Shown here: piece after piece, positions 24,478 through 32,157 of the stretch
Layout of the letters: each line of letters starts with the position of its first letter
Position numbering within the stretch: position 1 is the first letter of the stretch
Source of the DNA: Candidatus Melainabacteria bacterium
GTDB lineage: Bacteria; Cyanobacteriota; Vampirovibrionia; Obscuribacterales; Obscuribacteraceae
Reading direction: 5' to 3'
Assembly (NCBI GenBank): GCA_003153555.1
Contig: PLZS01000042.1
Span: forward strand, 1 to 32,884
Length of the DNA stretch: 32,884 bases
Position numbers and translations under genes: made by a program
Notes under the pieces: model-generated
The model's database searches: none
What the model was told of the DNA's origin: nothing
The model's input: only the letters and a program-made list of their open reading frames with translations

Positions 24478-26789
24478 AGTTTGCTAGATTGCAATCTCAG
24501 GGAGTTTGCAATCACTGAAACTGAGCTTAGGCTCATGGCGGCGCTGGCAATCATGGGATTGAGAAGTATGCCTAGCGATGGGTACAAAACTCCGGCTGCA
24601 AGTGGTATAGCCAGGCTGTTGTAGATAAAGGCGAGAAAGAGGTTTTGCTTGATGTTGGTGAACAGTTGATGGCTCAGTGTTATGGCCTTTTCCACTCCTC
24701 TGAGATCACCATGTACCAAAACAATCCCGGCGGCCTCAAGAGCGATGTCTGAACCTGTATCCATTGCTATTCCCACATCTGCCTGACTGATCGCCGGCGC
24801 ATCATTTATGCCATCTCCGGCCATGGCGACTACGTGGTGCTGCAGCTGTAAGGATTTTATAAATTCAGCTTTTTCTGTCGGCTGTAGACCATATCTGAAT
24901 TCGTCAATACCGGCTTGCGAGGCGATGAAAGCTACTGCTTCCTTTTGATCCCCACTGAGCATAATCACTTTTATGCCGCGCGACTTTAAAGATTGTGCTG
25001 CTTTGTTAGCGGAAGACTTTATTTTATCGCCTGCCGCCAAGACGCCAATCAGCTTTTCATCAGCCTTTAAATACATCAAAGTAGCGCCTTGGGATGAAAG
25101 TATCGTTGCTCTTTTAGCGGCTGTTGCGTCTTCAATCTCGGACAATGTTCCTCGGCTCAAAGTCACCAATTTCCCATTCAATTCACCTGTGACACCAAAT
25201 CCGGTGTGTGACTGGAACTTTTCCGGCTTGGATAGAGGCAGGTTATTATTCGCAGAAGCTTTCAGAATCGCGAAGGCAAGAGGGTGTTCGCTGCCTTGTT
25301 CCAGCGATGCGGCCATACTCAAAATTTCTTGTTCAGTGCCGCTAATCGGTATGGTCTCAAGTAATGTCGGTTTGCCTTCTGTTACCGTTCCTGTCTTGTC
25401 GATGACGAGGATATCCACCGATGCCAATCTCTGCAAAACTTCTGCGTTGCGCACCAATAATCCATCCGACGCGCCACGACCGATCGCAGCTATTACGGAC
25501 ATCGGTGCTGCTAGACCTAGTGCGCATGGACAGGCAACAATCAGAACTGCAATTGAATTCATTACAGCGTTTGTCAAAGTATGTGCGAAGAGAAACCAGT
25601 AGACAAAGGTTAGAATCGCAATCGCGATCACAGTAGGTACGAAGTATTGAGCAACCTTGTCGACGTCTTTTTGCATTGGCAATCGACTTCTTTGCCCATC
25701 GTTTACAGCCTGGACTAGTCGAGCTAAAACCGTGTTCGCGCCCACCTCTTTAGCCAAGCTAACAAAGCTGCCGGTAAGATTGATTGTTCCTGCTGTTACG
25801 ATGTCACCTACTGCTTTGTCCAGGGGCAGTGGCTCTCCTGTCAGCATAGATTCATCCACCGAACTGAATCCTTCCGTGACCACGCCGTCGACTGGAATTT
25901 TTTCACCAGGGCGTACGCGAATCAGATTGCCCACCGCAATTGCATCGATGGGCAGGTCAATTTCTGTGCCATCTGGTTGTAGCACACGGGCGCTTTTTGG
26001 AGCTAATGAAAGCAGTTTTTTGATCGCATTTCCTGTCTGAGTTCGAGCTTTCAGTTCCAAAACCTGACCAAGCAAAACTAAAGTCGTGATAGTAGCTCCA
26101 GATTCAAAATAGACCATCGAGTGCTCAGTCATCGATGTTGCCTGAATCAGGTTAGGGAAGATTGTCACTACGCTGCTGTAAGCGAAGGAGATAGCAATTC
26201 CCATGCCAATCAAAGTAAACATGTTGGGACTTCGATTGATAATAGATTCCCAAGCCCGGCGAAAGAATGGATACCCACCATATATAAGAACTGGAGTCGA
26301 CAGCGCCATCTCAATCCAGGCAATAGCTGTATTGCTAATTGGCAAACGCACCATTGGTATCATGTCCGGCATACTGAGCAAGAAGATCAGGAGCGTGAAC
26401 AAAACACTAACGCGAAACCGACGCTGCATGTCAATCAGTTCTTCGTCTGGCGCTGCTGAATCAATCAAACTGATGTCTTTTGGTTCTAGGGCCATTCCAC
26501 ACTTGGGACAAGCTCCCGGTTTCATTGACGAAACTTCGGGATGCATGGGGCATGTCCATTCGGAACCGGGTTTTATTGTTGGCACCACAGATGGTTGTGG
26601 TGTCAAATACTTTGCCGGATTGCTGGAAAACTTTTCGAGACAGCCGGGATTACAGAAGTAATATTTGGTGCCGTCCAGCTCCAGCATCGGTGTACTCTCG
26701 ATAGGCACTACGTTCATCCCACAAACTGGGTCGCGCAAGGAAGAGCTAGTTGTGTCTTCTGCTGTGGACGGCGGATGAGTGTCTTTCAT
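24474..26789 (-). CDS. copA: Copper-exporting P1B-type ATPase with YHS and heavy-metal-binding domains
   Basis: 771 residues. Domains in order: a YHS domain ([20 protein letters not shown], residues about 20-62), a heavy-metal-binding domain ([20 protein letters not shown]), six to eight membrane helices, CPC at residues 420-422 in the transport helix, DKTGTVTEG with phosphorylated Asp464, and [11 protein letters not shown] near 660. The end [15 protein letters not shown] holds the MxxSS motif of Cu(I) pumps (CopA/P1B-1). No CxxC ferredoxin-like MBD is present; the YHS-HMBD front is an alternative soft-metal sensor. It should export Cu(I) from the cytoplasm. It is convergent with DUF3370 and near the Csp-like storage protein. 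Confidence 0.93.
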   Translation of the reverse strand: MKDTHPPSTAEDTTSSSLRDPVCGMNVVPIESTPMLELDGTKYYFCNPGCLEKFSSNPAKYLTPQPSVVPTIKPGSEWTCPMHPEVSSMKPGACPKCGMALEPKDISLIDSAAPDEELIDMQRRFRVSVLFTLLIFLLSMPDMIPMVRLPISNTAIAWIEMALSTPVLIYGGYPFFRRAWESIINRSPNMFTLIGMGIAISFAYSSVVTIFPNLIQATSMTEHSMVYFESGATITTLVLLGQVLELKARTQTGNAIKKLLSLAPKSARVLQPDGTEIDLPIDAIAVGNLIRVRPGEKIPVDGVVTEGFSSVDESMLTGEPLPLDKAVGDIVTAGTINLTGSFVSLAKEVGANTVLARLVQAVNDGQRSRLPMQKDVDKVAQYFVPTVIAIAILTFVYWFLFAHTLTNAVMNSIAVLIVACPCALGLAAPMSVIAAIGRGASDGLLVRNAEVLQRLASVDILVIDKTGTVTEGKPTLLETIPISGTEQEILSMAASLEQGSEHPLAFAILKASANNNLPLSKPEKFQSHTGFGVTGELNGKLVTLSRGTLSEIEDATAAKRATILSSQGATLMYLKADEKLIGVLAAGDKIKSSANKAAQSLKSRGIKVIMLSGDQKEAVAFIASQAGIDEFRYGLQPTEKAEFIKSLQLQHHVVAMAGDGINDAPAISQADVGIAMDTGSDIALEAAGIVLVHGDLRGVEKAITLSHQLFTNIKQNLFLAFIYNSLAIPLAAGVLYPSLGILLNPMIASAAMSLSSVSVIANSLRLQSSKL

Positions 26790-26850
26790 ATGCTACAAAT
26801 TGATAGGTTGGCTGCTCACTTTTTGAGCGCGGCATGCTAATAGATACTAC

Positions 26851-27846
26851 ATGGAGTTTATGCGTAGTTTGAATCAAGTTCACTTCAAGCGAATTTTTGT
26901 TGCAGTGGGAGTTGCACTCTTTGCCGCTCTTAACGCCTTGGCTGCTGAAACAGGTGATGCCTACAAGGGTGTTGAATATTTCGGCTCGTCTCAGCTAACA
27001 ACAATGGAGTTGGAAAAAATTCTCGCATTGAAGCCCGGCGCGAATTTGGCAGCAATTGAAAAGGCTCTGGATCGGTTGGAGAAAACTCTCGAGGCACGCC
27101 ATATTCCCAATAATGTTGAGGTGGTTGCCGGCCAACCTGGAACCATTTACATCGCCGTCGATGTTTTGGATAGCTCCAACGAAACAGTGCCAACACGTAA
27201 ATTAAAGAATCCTCGGCATGTCCTCGTTCGGAGTGAAAAACCTTTCCTCGTCCTGGATCAATTGACCAAGAGGCTAGAAAAGCTCACTGAGGAAGGGCGC
27301 TCCTGGTCAGAATCATATCGCGATGGTTCTAAATATTATTCTGACGAGCCATCAAATCAGTATGTCGCCGAGATTGAAAGATTCGCTCCAGATATGCGTG
27401 AAGAGTTGCTGGCAGTAGTCGAAAGCGATCCCGATGCCAATCGCAGGAAGAAAGCGGTTGAACTGCTCGGTTGGGCGGGCGAAACCCCTTACACCACCAA
27501 TCGATTGACCGACGCTTTCGATGACAGCGACCCAAAAGTGAGAGTGGCTGCGATTCGCTATGTTTTTCCTCGGCTGAACTTGTTGCCAGACGAGTATCCA
27601 TACATTCGTCTGATTCAGGCTGCTTCAAGAGAGTTGAATCGACCTTCCCATCAGGATCGGTCCAAGGCGCTTTATGTGCTGCTCTGGCTGGCCAAGAAAA
27701 ATGTCTTGTTCGTTCGCGACATCAAGGGCTACAACGAAGCGCGTCTCAAACAATTGGCGAGCGATAGCGTTCTTCCGACCGTTAAGGTGCCGGCTCAGCA
27801 GTTACTGGCAATCATCGCGGAATGGGATAAAGGACCGGTTCAATGA
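26851..27846 (+). CDS. Exported protein with HEAT-like C-terminal half
   Basis: 331 residues with a signal peptide (IFVAVGVALFAALNALAA). Residues about 40-110 (VEYFGSSQLTTMELEKILALKPGA to GTIYIAVDVLD) have the strand-helix-helix-strand layout of a POTRA-like domain. From about 190 helical pairs (DANRRKKAVELLGWAG, DPKVRVAAIRYVFPRL, DRSKALYVLLWLAKK) look like HEAT repeats. No named family recognised. It starts 61 bases from the divergent copper ATPase; whether the ATG at 26851 or 26860 is used is unclear because neither has an ideal ribosome site. Confidence 0.7.
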   Translation: MEFMRSLNQVHFKRIFVAVGVALFAALNALAAETGDAYKGVEYFGSSQLTTMELEKILALKPGANLAAIEKALDRLEKTLEARHIPNNVEVVAGQPGTIYIAVDVLDSSNETVPTRKLKNPRHVLVRSEKPFLVLDQLTKRLEKLTEEGRSWSESYRDGSKYYSDEPSNQYVAEIERFAPDMREELLAVVESDPDANRRKKAVELLGWAGETPYTTNRLTDAFDDSDPKVRVAAIRYVFPRLNLLPDEYPYIRLIQAASRELNRPSHQDRSKALYVLLWLAKKNVLFVRDIKGYNEARLKQLASDSVLPTVKVPAQQLLAIIAEWDKGPVQ

Positions 27847-27886
27847 TTCTGGATCGTGAAATGGGGAGAGCTGTCCACAATGTCAA

Positions 27887-28903
27887 ATGACGTCTAATCA
27901 AAAAATCCGCATCGCTGTCGCCGGCAACATAAACATCGATATCATCGCCCACGGTTTCGATCGACTGGCAGACAGAAGCGGTGTCTCATTCGGCAAGACT
28001 GTGACAATTTCCGCCGGAGGCAAGAGCAGAAATATCGCTGTGATGTTGGCGAATTTCCTTGGTCCCGATCGTGTTGCCATGCTCGGAAAAACGGCGAAAG
28101 ACCCCATGCAGCTCTGGCGAGTTGCCATTGATTCGCTGACTAAGGCTGGCGTCAACGTTGATTTCGTGAGCATAATCGAAAACGGCATGCCCGGAATTGC
28201 TCTCATCCCTGTCGATTGTACAGGTCGGCACCACATTTACGCGATCCCGGGTGCGAATGAGCAGTTCTCGACCGATGATCTGGAAAGCGGGCTGCTTGCG
28301 GGCAGCAGCAATCTTTTTGAGACGTTGGTGGCAAATCATGGCATTCTTCTTACGACGCTTGAAGCGCCGTTGCCTGTCGTCAGACACCTGCTTGCATTGG
28401 GCAAACAGCACTATTTGCCGGTAATACTCGACCCTGGTGGTTTTCAGGCGCGACAATCATATGAAGATATCCTCGGTCCTGACATATTTTTACTCAAACC
28501 GAATGAAGCCGAACTTGAACATTTGACGGGCTTGGAAGTAAAGGACATAAGTTCGGCGATGCGTGCGGCCAGACTTTTGCGAGAGAAAGGAATCCCGAAT
28601 GTGCTGGTCACTTTGGGAGCGAATGGCGCTTTATTGGTGACCGAAAGACAAGAGATCCATATCCGAATCCCCCTGTTCGCCCAGAATAATGGTGGCACTC
28701 AGGATGAAACTGGCTGCGGCGATCAGGCGACTGCGGCGCTTTGCGCCGCTTTGCTTGCCGGAGAGGACTTGCTCGAAGCAGCACAGGCAGCAGTCGTGGC
28801 CGGCACTCTGCAGTTCTATCGCAAGGGGATCGTGCCGCTCACCCAGGAGGAGCTGAGCATCAAGCTCAGTGAGGTTCAGGACCAGAACAAGGCTGGGTCA
28901 TAG
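27887..28903 (+). CDS. PfkB/ribokinase-family sugar kinase
   Basis: 338 residues. The N-terminal pattern VAGNINIDII and SAGGKSRNIAVMLANFLG is the PfkB signature 1 region; DPGG, LLKPNEAELEHLTG and VLVTLGANGALL follow in order. Signature 2 is DETGCGDQATAALCAAL, with catalytic base Asp279 in GCGD; most members have GAGD, so Cys replaces Ala. The enzyme should phosphorylate a sugar or nucleoside with ATP; the substrate cannot be told. It is 40 bases after the HEAT-like gene and may be co-transcribed, though the ribosome site is distant. Confidence 0.87.
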   Translation: MTSNQKIRIAVAGNINIDIIAHGFDRLADRSGVSFGKTVTISAGGKSRNIAVMLANFLGPDRVAMLGKTAKDPMQLWRVAIDSLTKAGVNVDFVSIIENGMPGIALIPVDCTGRHHIYAIPGANEQFSTDDLESGLLAGSSNLFETLVANHGILLTTLEAPLPVVRHLLALGKQHYLPVILDPGGFQARQSYEDILGPDIFLLKPNEAELEHLTGLEVKDISSAMRAARLLREKGIPNVLVTLGANGALLVTERQEIHIRIPLFAQNNGGTQDETGCGDQATAALCAALLAGEDLLEAAQAAVVAGTLQFYRKGIVPLTQEELSIKLSEVQDQNKAGS

Positions 28904-28984
28904 AGATTTTATTCAAAGCCTCCGGGTGAAGTATCTGAACTTCGGAGTTAATTGCGCGGAAAAGCTTTTAGGCAAAGGACATCA

Positions 28985-29119
28985 AAATAAGTCTGATAAA
29001 TAATGTTAGGATGCCAAGCGCACGGGTATTAACAATGTAGCCGGTGGGAGTGGCTGCTGCCTCTTTATTAGACCACATGTCATGAGGGCGCCCCATCCAC
29101 CGGCGCCTTTTATTTTTTT
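28985..29119 (+). ncRNA. Possible small RNA or structured 3' leader ending in a strong terminator
   Basis: The 3' end is a clear Rho-independent terminator: GGCGCC at 29087-29092 pairs with GGCGCC at 29102-29107, followed by a T-rich run at 29108-29119. A rival 8-bp pairing, GCCGGTGG (29040-29047) with CCACCGGC (29097-29104), shares the right arm, so the terminator and this long-range stem exclude each other. Inside it CCTC/GAGG and GAC/GTC can also pair. No ORF follows on the plus strand. Either this is a stand-alone RNA of about 130 bases or the 3' end of the PfkB transcript. It matches no RNA family I recognise; the 5' end is not defined. Confidence 0.45.
29087..29119 (+). terminator. Rho-independent terminator
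   Basis: A 6-bp all-GC stem with a 9-base loop followed by TTTTATTTTTTT. It ends plus-strand transcription from the PfkB gene or from the possible RNA upstream, before the convergent NADAR gene. Confidence 0.85.
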
Positions 29120-29151
29120 GAGCTCGAATCCAAAAATGTGCTGCTGCAGAC

Positions 29152-29709
29152 CTACTTTTTTGTAGCCAGGAGGTCTCGCACTTCCATTAAGGCAAATCCT
29201 AGTAGATTCTGCCCTTTCCATAATTTCGGGTCGCGGGCGCCAGGCGCCGATGCGACCATGCCGATGCCCCATATACGATCCCACATGCTAGCTTCGACTA
29301 TAATTTTTGGTGCTGTGGCAACGAGCCAATCAGCAAAGCCTGGATTGGCGAGAAACTTAGCTTGATTGGCTTTTACCACAATTTGCGAGCAATGTCTTTG
29401 CCAGATTTCGCCGTCAAAATTTTGCACTTTGCGGCCAGATGCTTTGGCTTCCTTTGGTGTTTTGCATTCCAGAATATTTGCCAGCATATCCGTATCACCA
29501 AACAGCCTGGCTTTTTCAGCCATCATGTAGTGCTCGGCTGTGGGATAATTCACGCCATCGATTGCAAAAGGTGCAGGAAACCACTGACTACAGCAACTAG
29601 CGGTGACACTACCATCGGTGCTAGCCTTGTGACCATAGAACAAGAGGTAGTCGAACTCTTGCCCTTTATCAATTGCTTCAATCAGCGCTTCTTTAGAATA
29701 GATTTTCAT
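29152..29709 (-). CDS. NADAR-domain (YbiA-like) protein
   Basis: 185 residues, ATG with AAGGG upstream. Typical NADAR features: LLFYGHKAS near 22, SQWFPAPFAIDGVNYPTAEH, MMAEKARLFGD, KASGRKVQNFD, WQRHCSQIVVKANQAKF, DRIWGIG, and the C-terminal GQNLLGFALMEVRD. NADAR/YbiA proteins are linked to N-glycosidic cleavage of riboflavin intermediates and ADP-ribose derivatives, and also occur in phage-defence and NAD-related contexts. Here no defence partner is adjacent, so a housekeeping damage-control role is as likely. Confidence 0.9.
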   Translation of the reverse strand: MKIYSKEALIEAIDKGQEFDYLLFYGHKASTDGSVTASCCSQWFPAPFAIDGVNYPTAEHYMMAEKARLFGDTDMLANILECKTPKEAKASGRKVQNFDGEIWQRHCSQIVVKANQAKFLANPGFADWLVATAPKIIVEASMWDRIWGIGMVASAPGARDPKLWKGQNLLGFALMEVRDLLATKK

Positions 29710-29780
29710 TCGAGGCCCTTTAAGCCCCTAATATTTAACTGACCAATATTTTTTTGCATCTCTATTTCTTGATCCAGCAT

Positions 29781-29800
29781 GTTTGATTACCCTATCAAAC
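29781..29800. promoter_or_regulatory. Perfect 7-bp dyad upstream of the NADAR gene
   Basis: GTTTGAT-TACCCT-ATCAAAC is a perfect 7-bp inverted repeat 72-91 bases upstream of the NADAR start. This fits a dimeric regulator site. Nothing else shows who binds it. The rest of 29710-30004 holds no convincing gene. Confidence 0.4.
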
Positions 29801-30004
29801 CCATATTCTACTTGAGCCAAGGATTCGAGTTTGGGCTCTTTCGGCACCGTGGTGCATTAAGTCCATAACGACTTCTTAATTACACTTTCCTATGATGGAT
29901 ATAGAAAGTCTCCAAGTTGAATCTTTGATCACTGCCACGCACTCCTCTTGTTGCGCAGAAGCGCTGATGATAAGGTTAACCGACCTCTCGGGAGAGCAAA
30001 TACC

Positions 30005-30142
30005 ATGAGTGATCATCGTGCGCACCACCTGCAACTGGATGCAGATTTGTTCAAAAAGGCTGAACAGAGGGCAATCGATGCAGCGATTGGGGCGGTGGTG
30101 GGCGTGATTGCGAGCGGGTTATTGGCTGTTGAGTTGGTGTGA
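30005..30142 (+). CDS. Small hydrophobic-tailed protein (45 residues)
   Basis: Start placed at the ATG at 30005 with GGGAG about ten bases upstream; the frame also runs back to a TTG at 29948. The product has an amphipathic, His- and Asp-containing first half (MSDHRAHHLQLDADLFKKAEQ) and a hydrophobic last half (GAVVGVIASGLLAVELV). A CTCTC-GG-GAGAG palindrome overlaps the ribosome site. It may be a small membrane-associated protein; no family recognised, and chance cannot be excluded. Confidence 0.4.
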   Translation: MSDHRAHHLQLDADLFKKAEQRAIDAAIGAVVGVIASGLLAVELV

Positions 30143-30216
30143 TTGAATCGTCAGTTCTTCGGCCAGTTTCCAGAGGTGCTCACCGGCATCCACAGGTCTT
30201 CCCATGAGTGCGATGA

Positions 30217-30510
30217 TGGCATACTTGTTCTGCTACCTCAGCGTGGGCAATAGCAGTACTGGTCAGCAAAGGCAAGCTGAATCTTGCGATGGACGTTGAA
30301 GACTGGCTGGATCATGTCTCTGCAATGCCTGGTATGCGCTTCGTACCTGTTGATTCGCCACACCGCGTTCAGTCGGTGCAACTGCCACAGCCCTTCCACC
30401 AAGATCCAGCCGATCGGATAATTGTCTCGACTGCGCGCGGACTAAATCTTCCTCTTGTCACTGCCGATCAAAACATTCGCGACTACAATCACGTAAAAAC
30501 TATTTGGTAA
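30217..30510 (+). pseudogene. VapC-type PIN-domain toxin remnant
   Basis: The last 73 residues are a good PIN-domain C-terminus: FHQDPADRIIVSTARGLNLPLVTADQNIRDY with the conserved acidic pair. Upstream of the ATG at 30289 the same frame continues as SAWAIAVLVSKGKLNLAMDVEDW, matching VapC's usual SAxSxWEIAxLVxKGKL, but a stop at 30214 and apparent loss of one base near 30229 put the expected preceding ILV in another frame. The N-terminal part with the first catalytic Asp is unrecognisable and no vapB antitoxin is seen, so this is a broken relic. The usual Glu of WEIA is Ala here. Confidence 0.7.
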
Positions 30511-30628
30511 GGTTTGCTCGGCTTCTAATTGTTCGCCTAAGCTCCTGATCATCACCTGTATGGCGATGATACCGCATTTAGTGCTAACCCAAGTTCAACT
30601 TGGGCTGATGATGTTTAGAATCTCTACT

Positions 30629-31291
30629 TTACCAATCGAGGGCTTCTTCGTCGTTACAGCTGCTAAATTCGAGGTCAACTTCGTTGGCATAGATTGCCGC
30701 TTCTTCCTTGACGCTGTGATGAGCAAAGTCGACGCCTTCGTAGATCTCAACCAAAGAAAGTTTCATTGCACCAGGCGGTGTTGAATCCAAAAGCTCGATG
30801 GTGCCGTCCATCAACTCCAGGACTTGCCACTGCCCAGATGCAATCTTCTGATGCAGTTCGATCCGTCGCTTGAGTTGGTGAACAATCAAGTACTCTTGCA
30901 AACATGGAATTTGTCGGTAGGCTGAGACCTTCTCGCGACGATCAATAGATGCAGTGGACTTGGATAGCACTTCGACAATGAGCACGGGAGCTTTCGTGAA
31001 GACGCTTCTTGAATCAAGTCCATCGCAAGCAACCATGACGTCTGGGTAATAAAAACAATTCGCCGATTCAACCTGCACTTTTATGTCGGCGATATATGCC
31101 TGACACGCACTTTTTAGCACGTGAGAGCGGAGTGCAGAAAACACATTTCCGGCAATCGTATTGTGCCTTCGTGTAGTTCCGGACTTCGCGAACAGACGCC
31201 CGTCAACATACTCATGCTTGATGCGGCTAATTTCTTCGTTACCGAGATATTCTTCAACCGTTACATAAAGCAGCTTGCTTGAACCTTCCAT
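30629..31291 (-). CDS. Uma2-family PD-(D/E)XK endonuclease-like protein
   Basis: 220 residues, ATG after GAGGTT. Uma2 (DUF820) motifs: HEYVDGRL with Glu27, YYPDVMV with Asp84, APVLIVEVLS with Glu107, then KST and REKVSAYRQIPCLQEYL. These make the restriction-endonuclease-like metal site. The family is greatly expanded in Cyanobacteria; proteins are predicted DNA nucleases, often in many copies with unknown biological role, some mobile. It lies beside the broken VapC, fitting an accessory stretch. The C-terminal 40 residues are acidic and outside the core. Confidence 0.88.
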   Translation of the reverse strand: MEGSSKLLYVTVEEYLGNEEISRIKHEYVDGRLFAKSGTTRRHNTIAGNVFSALRSHVLKSACQAYIADIKVQVESANCFYYPDVMVACDGLDSRSVFTKAPVLIVEVLSKSTASIDRREKVSAYRQIPCLQEYLIVHQLKRRIELHQKIASGQWQVLELMDGTIELLDSTPPGAMKLSLVEIYEGVDFAHHSVKEEAAIYANEVDLEFSSCNDEEALDW

Positions 31292-31377
31292 GGTTTTTAA
31301 CCTCTACTGCAATACCCAGATTATAGCTATATTGGGTGGAAAGGTTGAGGGCAAATTGTTGTGCGAAACGCAAATCG

Positions 31378-31686
31378 TCAGACGATTCTTCCCTTACCAT
31401 CGTAGAGCAGTTTTTCGACGGGTTTGCCACCAATCAAATGCGATTCGACTATCTCCTTACAGTCAGATGGCTCAACGTGGGCATACCAGGTCGACTCAGG
31501 ATAAACAACTATCACAGGACCGTTTCCGCATTGATCAAAGCATCCGGATTTGTTGATGCGGATCTGTTTTTTTAAACCGCGCTCTGAAATTTCTTTTCGT
31601 AAGGCGTCGCAAACTTCGACGGAACCTTGGGTCGGGCAAATTTTACCGGTTGTGCAAACAAATACATGCTTCTGAAAAACGTCCAT
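31378..31686 (-). CDS. Thioredoxin-like [2Fe-2S] ferredoxin
   Basis: 102 residues, ATG after AAAGGAAATT. The fold is that of the thioredoxin-like ferredoxins: HVFVCTTGKIC with Cys11 and Cys17, then Cys26, and GCFDQCGNGPVIVVYPESTWY with Cys49 and Cys53. The cluster is held by Cys11, one of Cys17/26, Cys49 and Cys53. It is a cytoplasmic electron carrier; partners are not adjacent. The gene is about 86 bases from the Uma2 start on the same strand and faces away from rplJ. Confidence 0.88.
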   Translation of the reverse strand: MDVFQKHVFVCTTGKICPTQGSVEVCDALRKEISERGLKKQIRINKSGCFDQCGNGPVIVVYPESTWYAHVEPSDCKEIVESHLIGGKPVEKLLYDGKGRIV

Positions 31687-31909
31687 TTTAATTTCCTTTT
31701 GTAAGCGCGCTCCGTCGCCTTAAGTGGCTTCGAGTTCTTCACACTTCATTTTTCGAATTTCAATTGCGGAAATGGAGGGCGGCTATTTTGCCCCTGAAAC
31801 ACACGACACCTGCCTTCAAGTTTAGGGCAATCACCATGGATAAGTGCCCGCGCAACTCCGCAAAGCCTTAAGAAAGTCTTACAGCTTCTTATTGAACGTC
31901 TATGAACCC

Positions 31910-31938
31910 TTGACGCACTTTGCTATTACTGGAAGAAT
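31910..31938 (+). promoter_or_regulatory. Putative sigma-70-type promoter of rplJ
   Basis: TTGACG (31910-31915), a 17-base spacer, then AAGAAT (31933-31938; four of six consensus positions). It lies about 80 bases before the L10 leader structure and in the right orientation. The stretch 31687-31909 otherwise shows no gene. Confidence 0.5.
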
Positions 31939-32019
31939 GACCAGTTGCGCTTATGCGTAGACCGCAGACAGCTTGGTGCCTGATTTTGCAATAAATCAGA
32001 CCTAAGGATCCTCAAGGAT

Positions 32020-32157
32020 CGCCGGCTCGAGGTCACAAAACCGACAACATGGTCGAAAGGGAGAATACTCCCTCGTTTGTGATCCCGGCGGAAATTTGTT
32101 TCCCCTGGGATTTTTCTTTGGGGAACAGAGAGTACTCACGAGTACAGGAGACGTTCG
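32020..32157 (+). promoter_or_regulatory. Ribosomal protein L10 leader (autoregulatory RNA)
   Basis: Visible pairing: CGCCGG 32020-32025 with CCGGCG 32085-32090 and GGTCACAAA 32031-32039 with TTTGTGATC 32076-32084 form a long stem; inside lie hairpins CGAC/GTCG (32042-32045 with 32052-32055) and AGGGAG-AATA-CTCCCT (32058-32073). This branched shape in front of rplJ is that of the L10 leader, the mRNA site bound by the L10(L12) complex to repress its own translation. Downstream, TTCCCC/GGGGAA (32100-32125) and GTACT-CACG-AGTAC (32132-32145) lead directly to AGGAG at 32146-32150; the last hairpin ends one base before the ribosome site and may gate it. Confidence 0.75.

Noticed and set aside
24973..25602. 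209-codon plus-strand ORF inside the copper ATPase
   Set aside because: Shadow of the P-type ATPase; no start signal or domain.
29815..29860. GAGCC/GGCTC hairpin and GCACC-GT-GGTGC palindrome
   Set aside because: Too short and without a T-run or neighbouring gene end to be called a terminator.
30142..30230. Minus-strand reading with ALMGRPVDAGEHLWKLAEEL
   Set aside because: Looks protein-like but is preceded by a stop, lacks a ribosome site and is very short; not supported as a gene.
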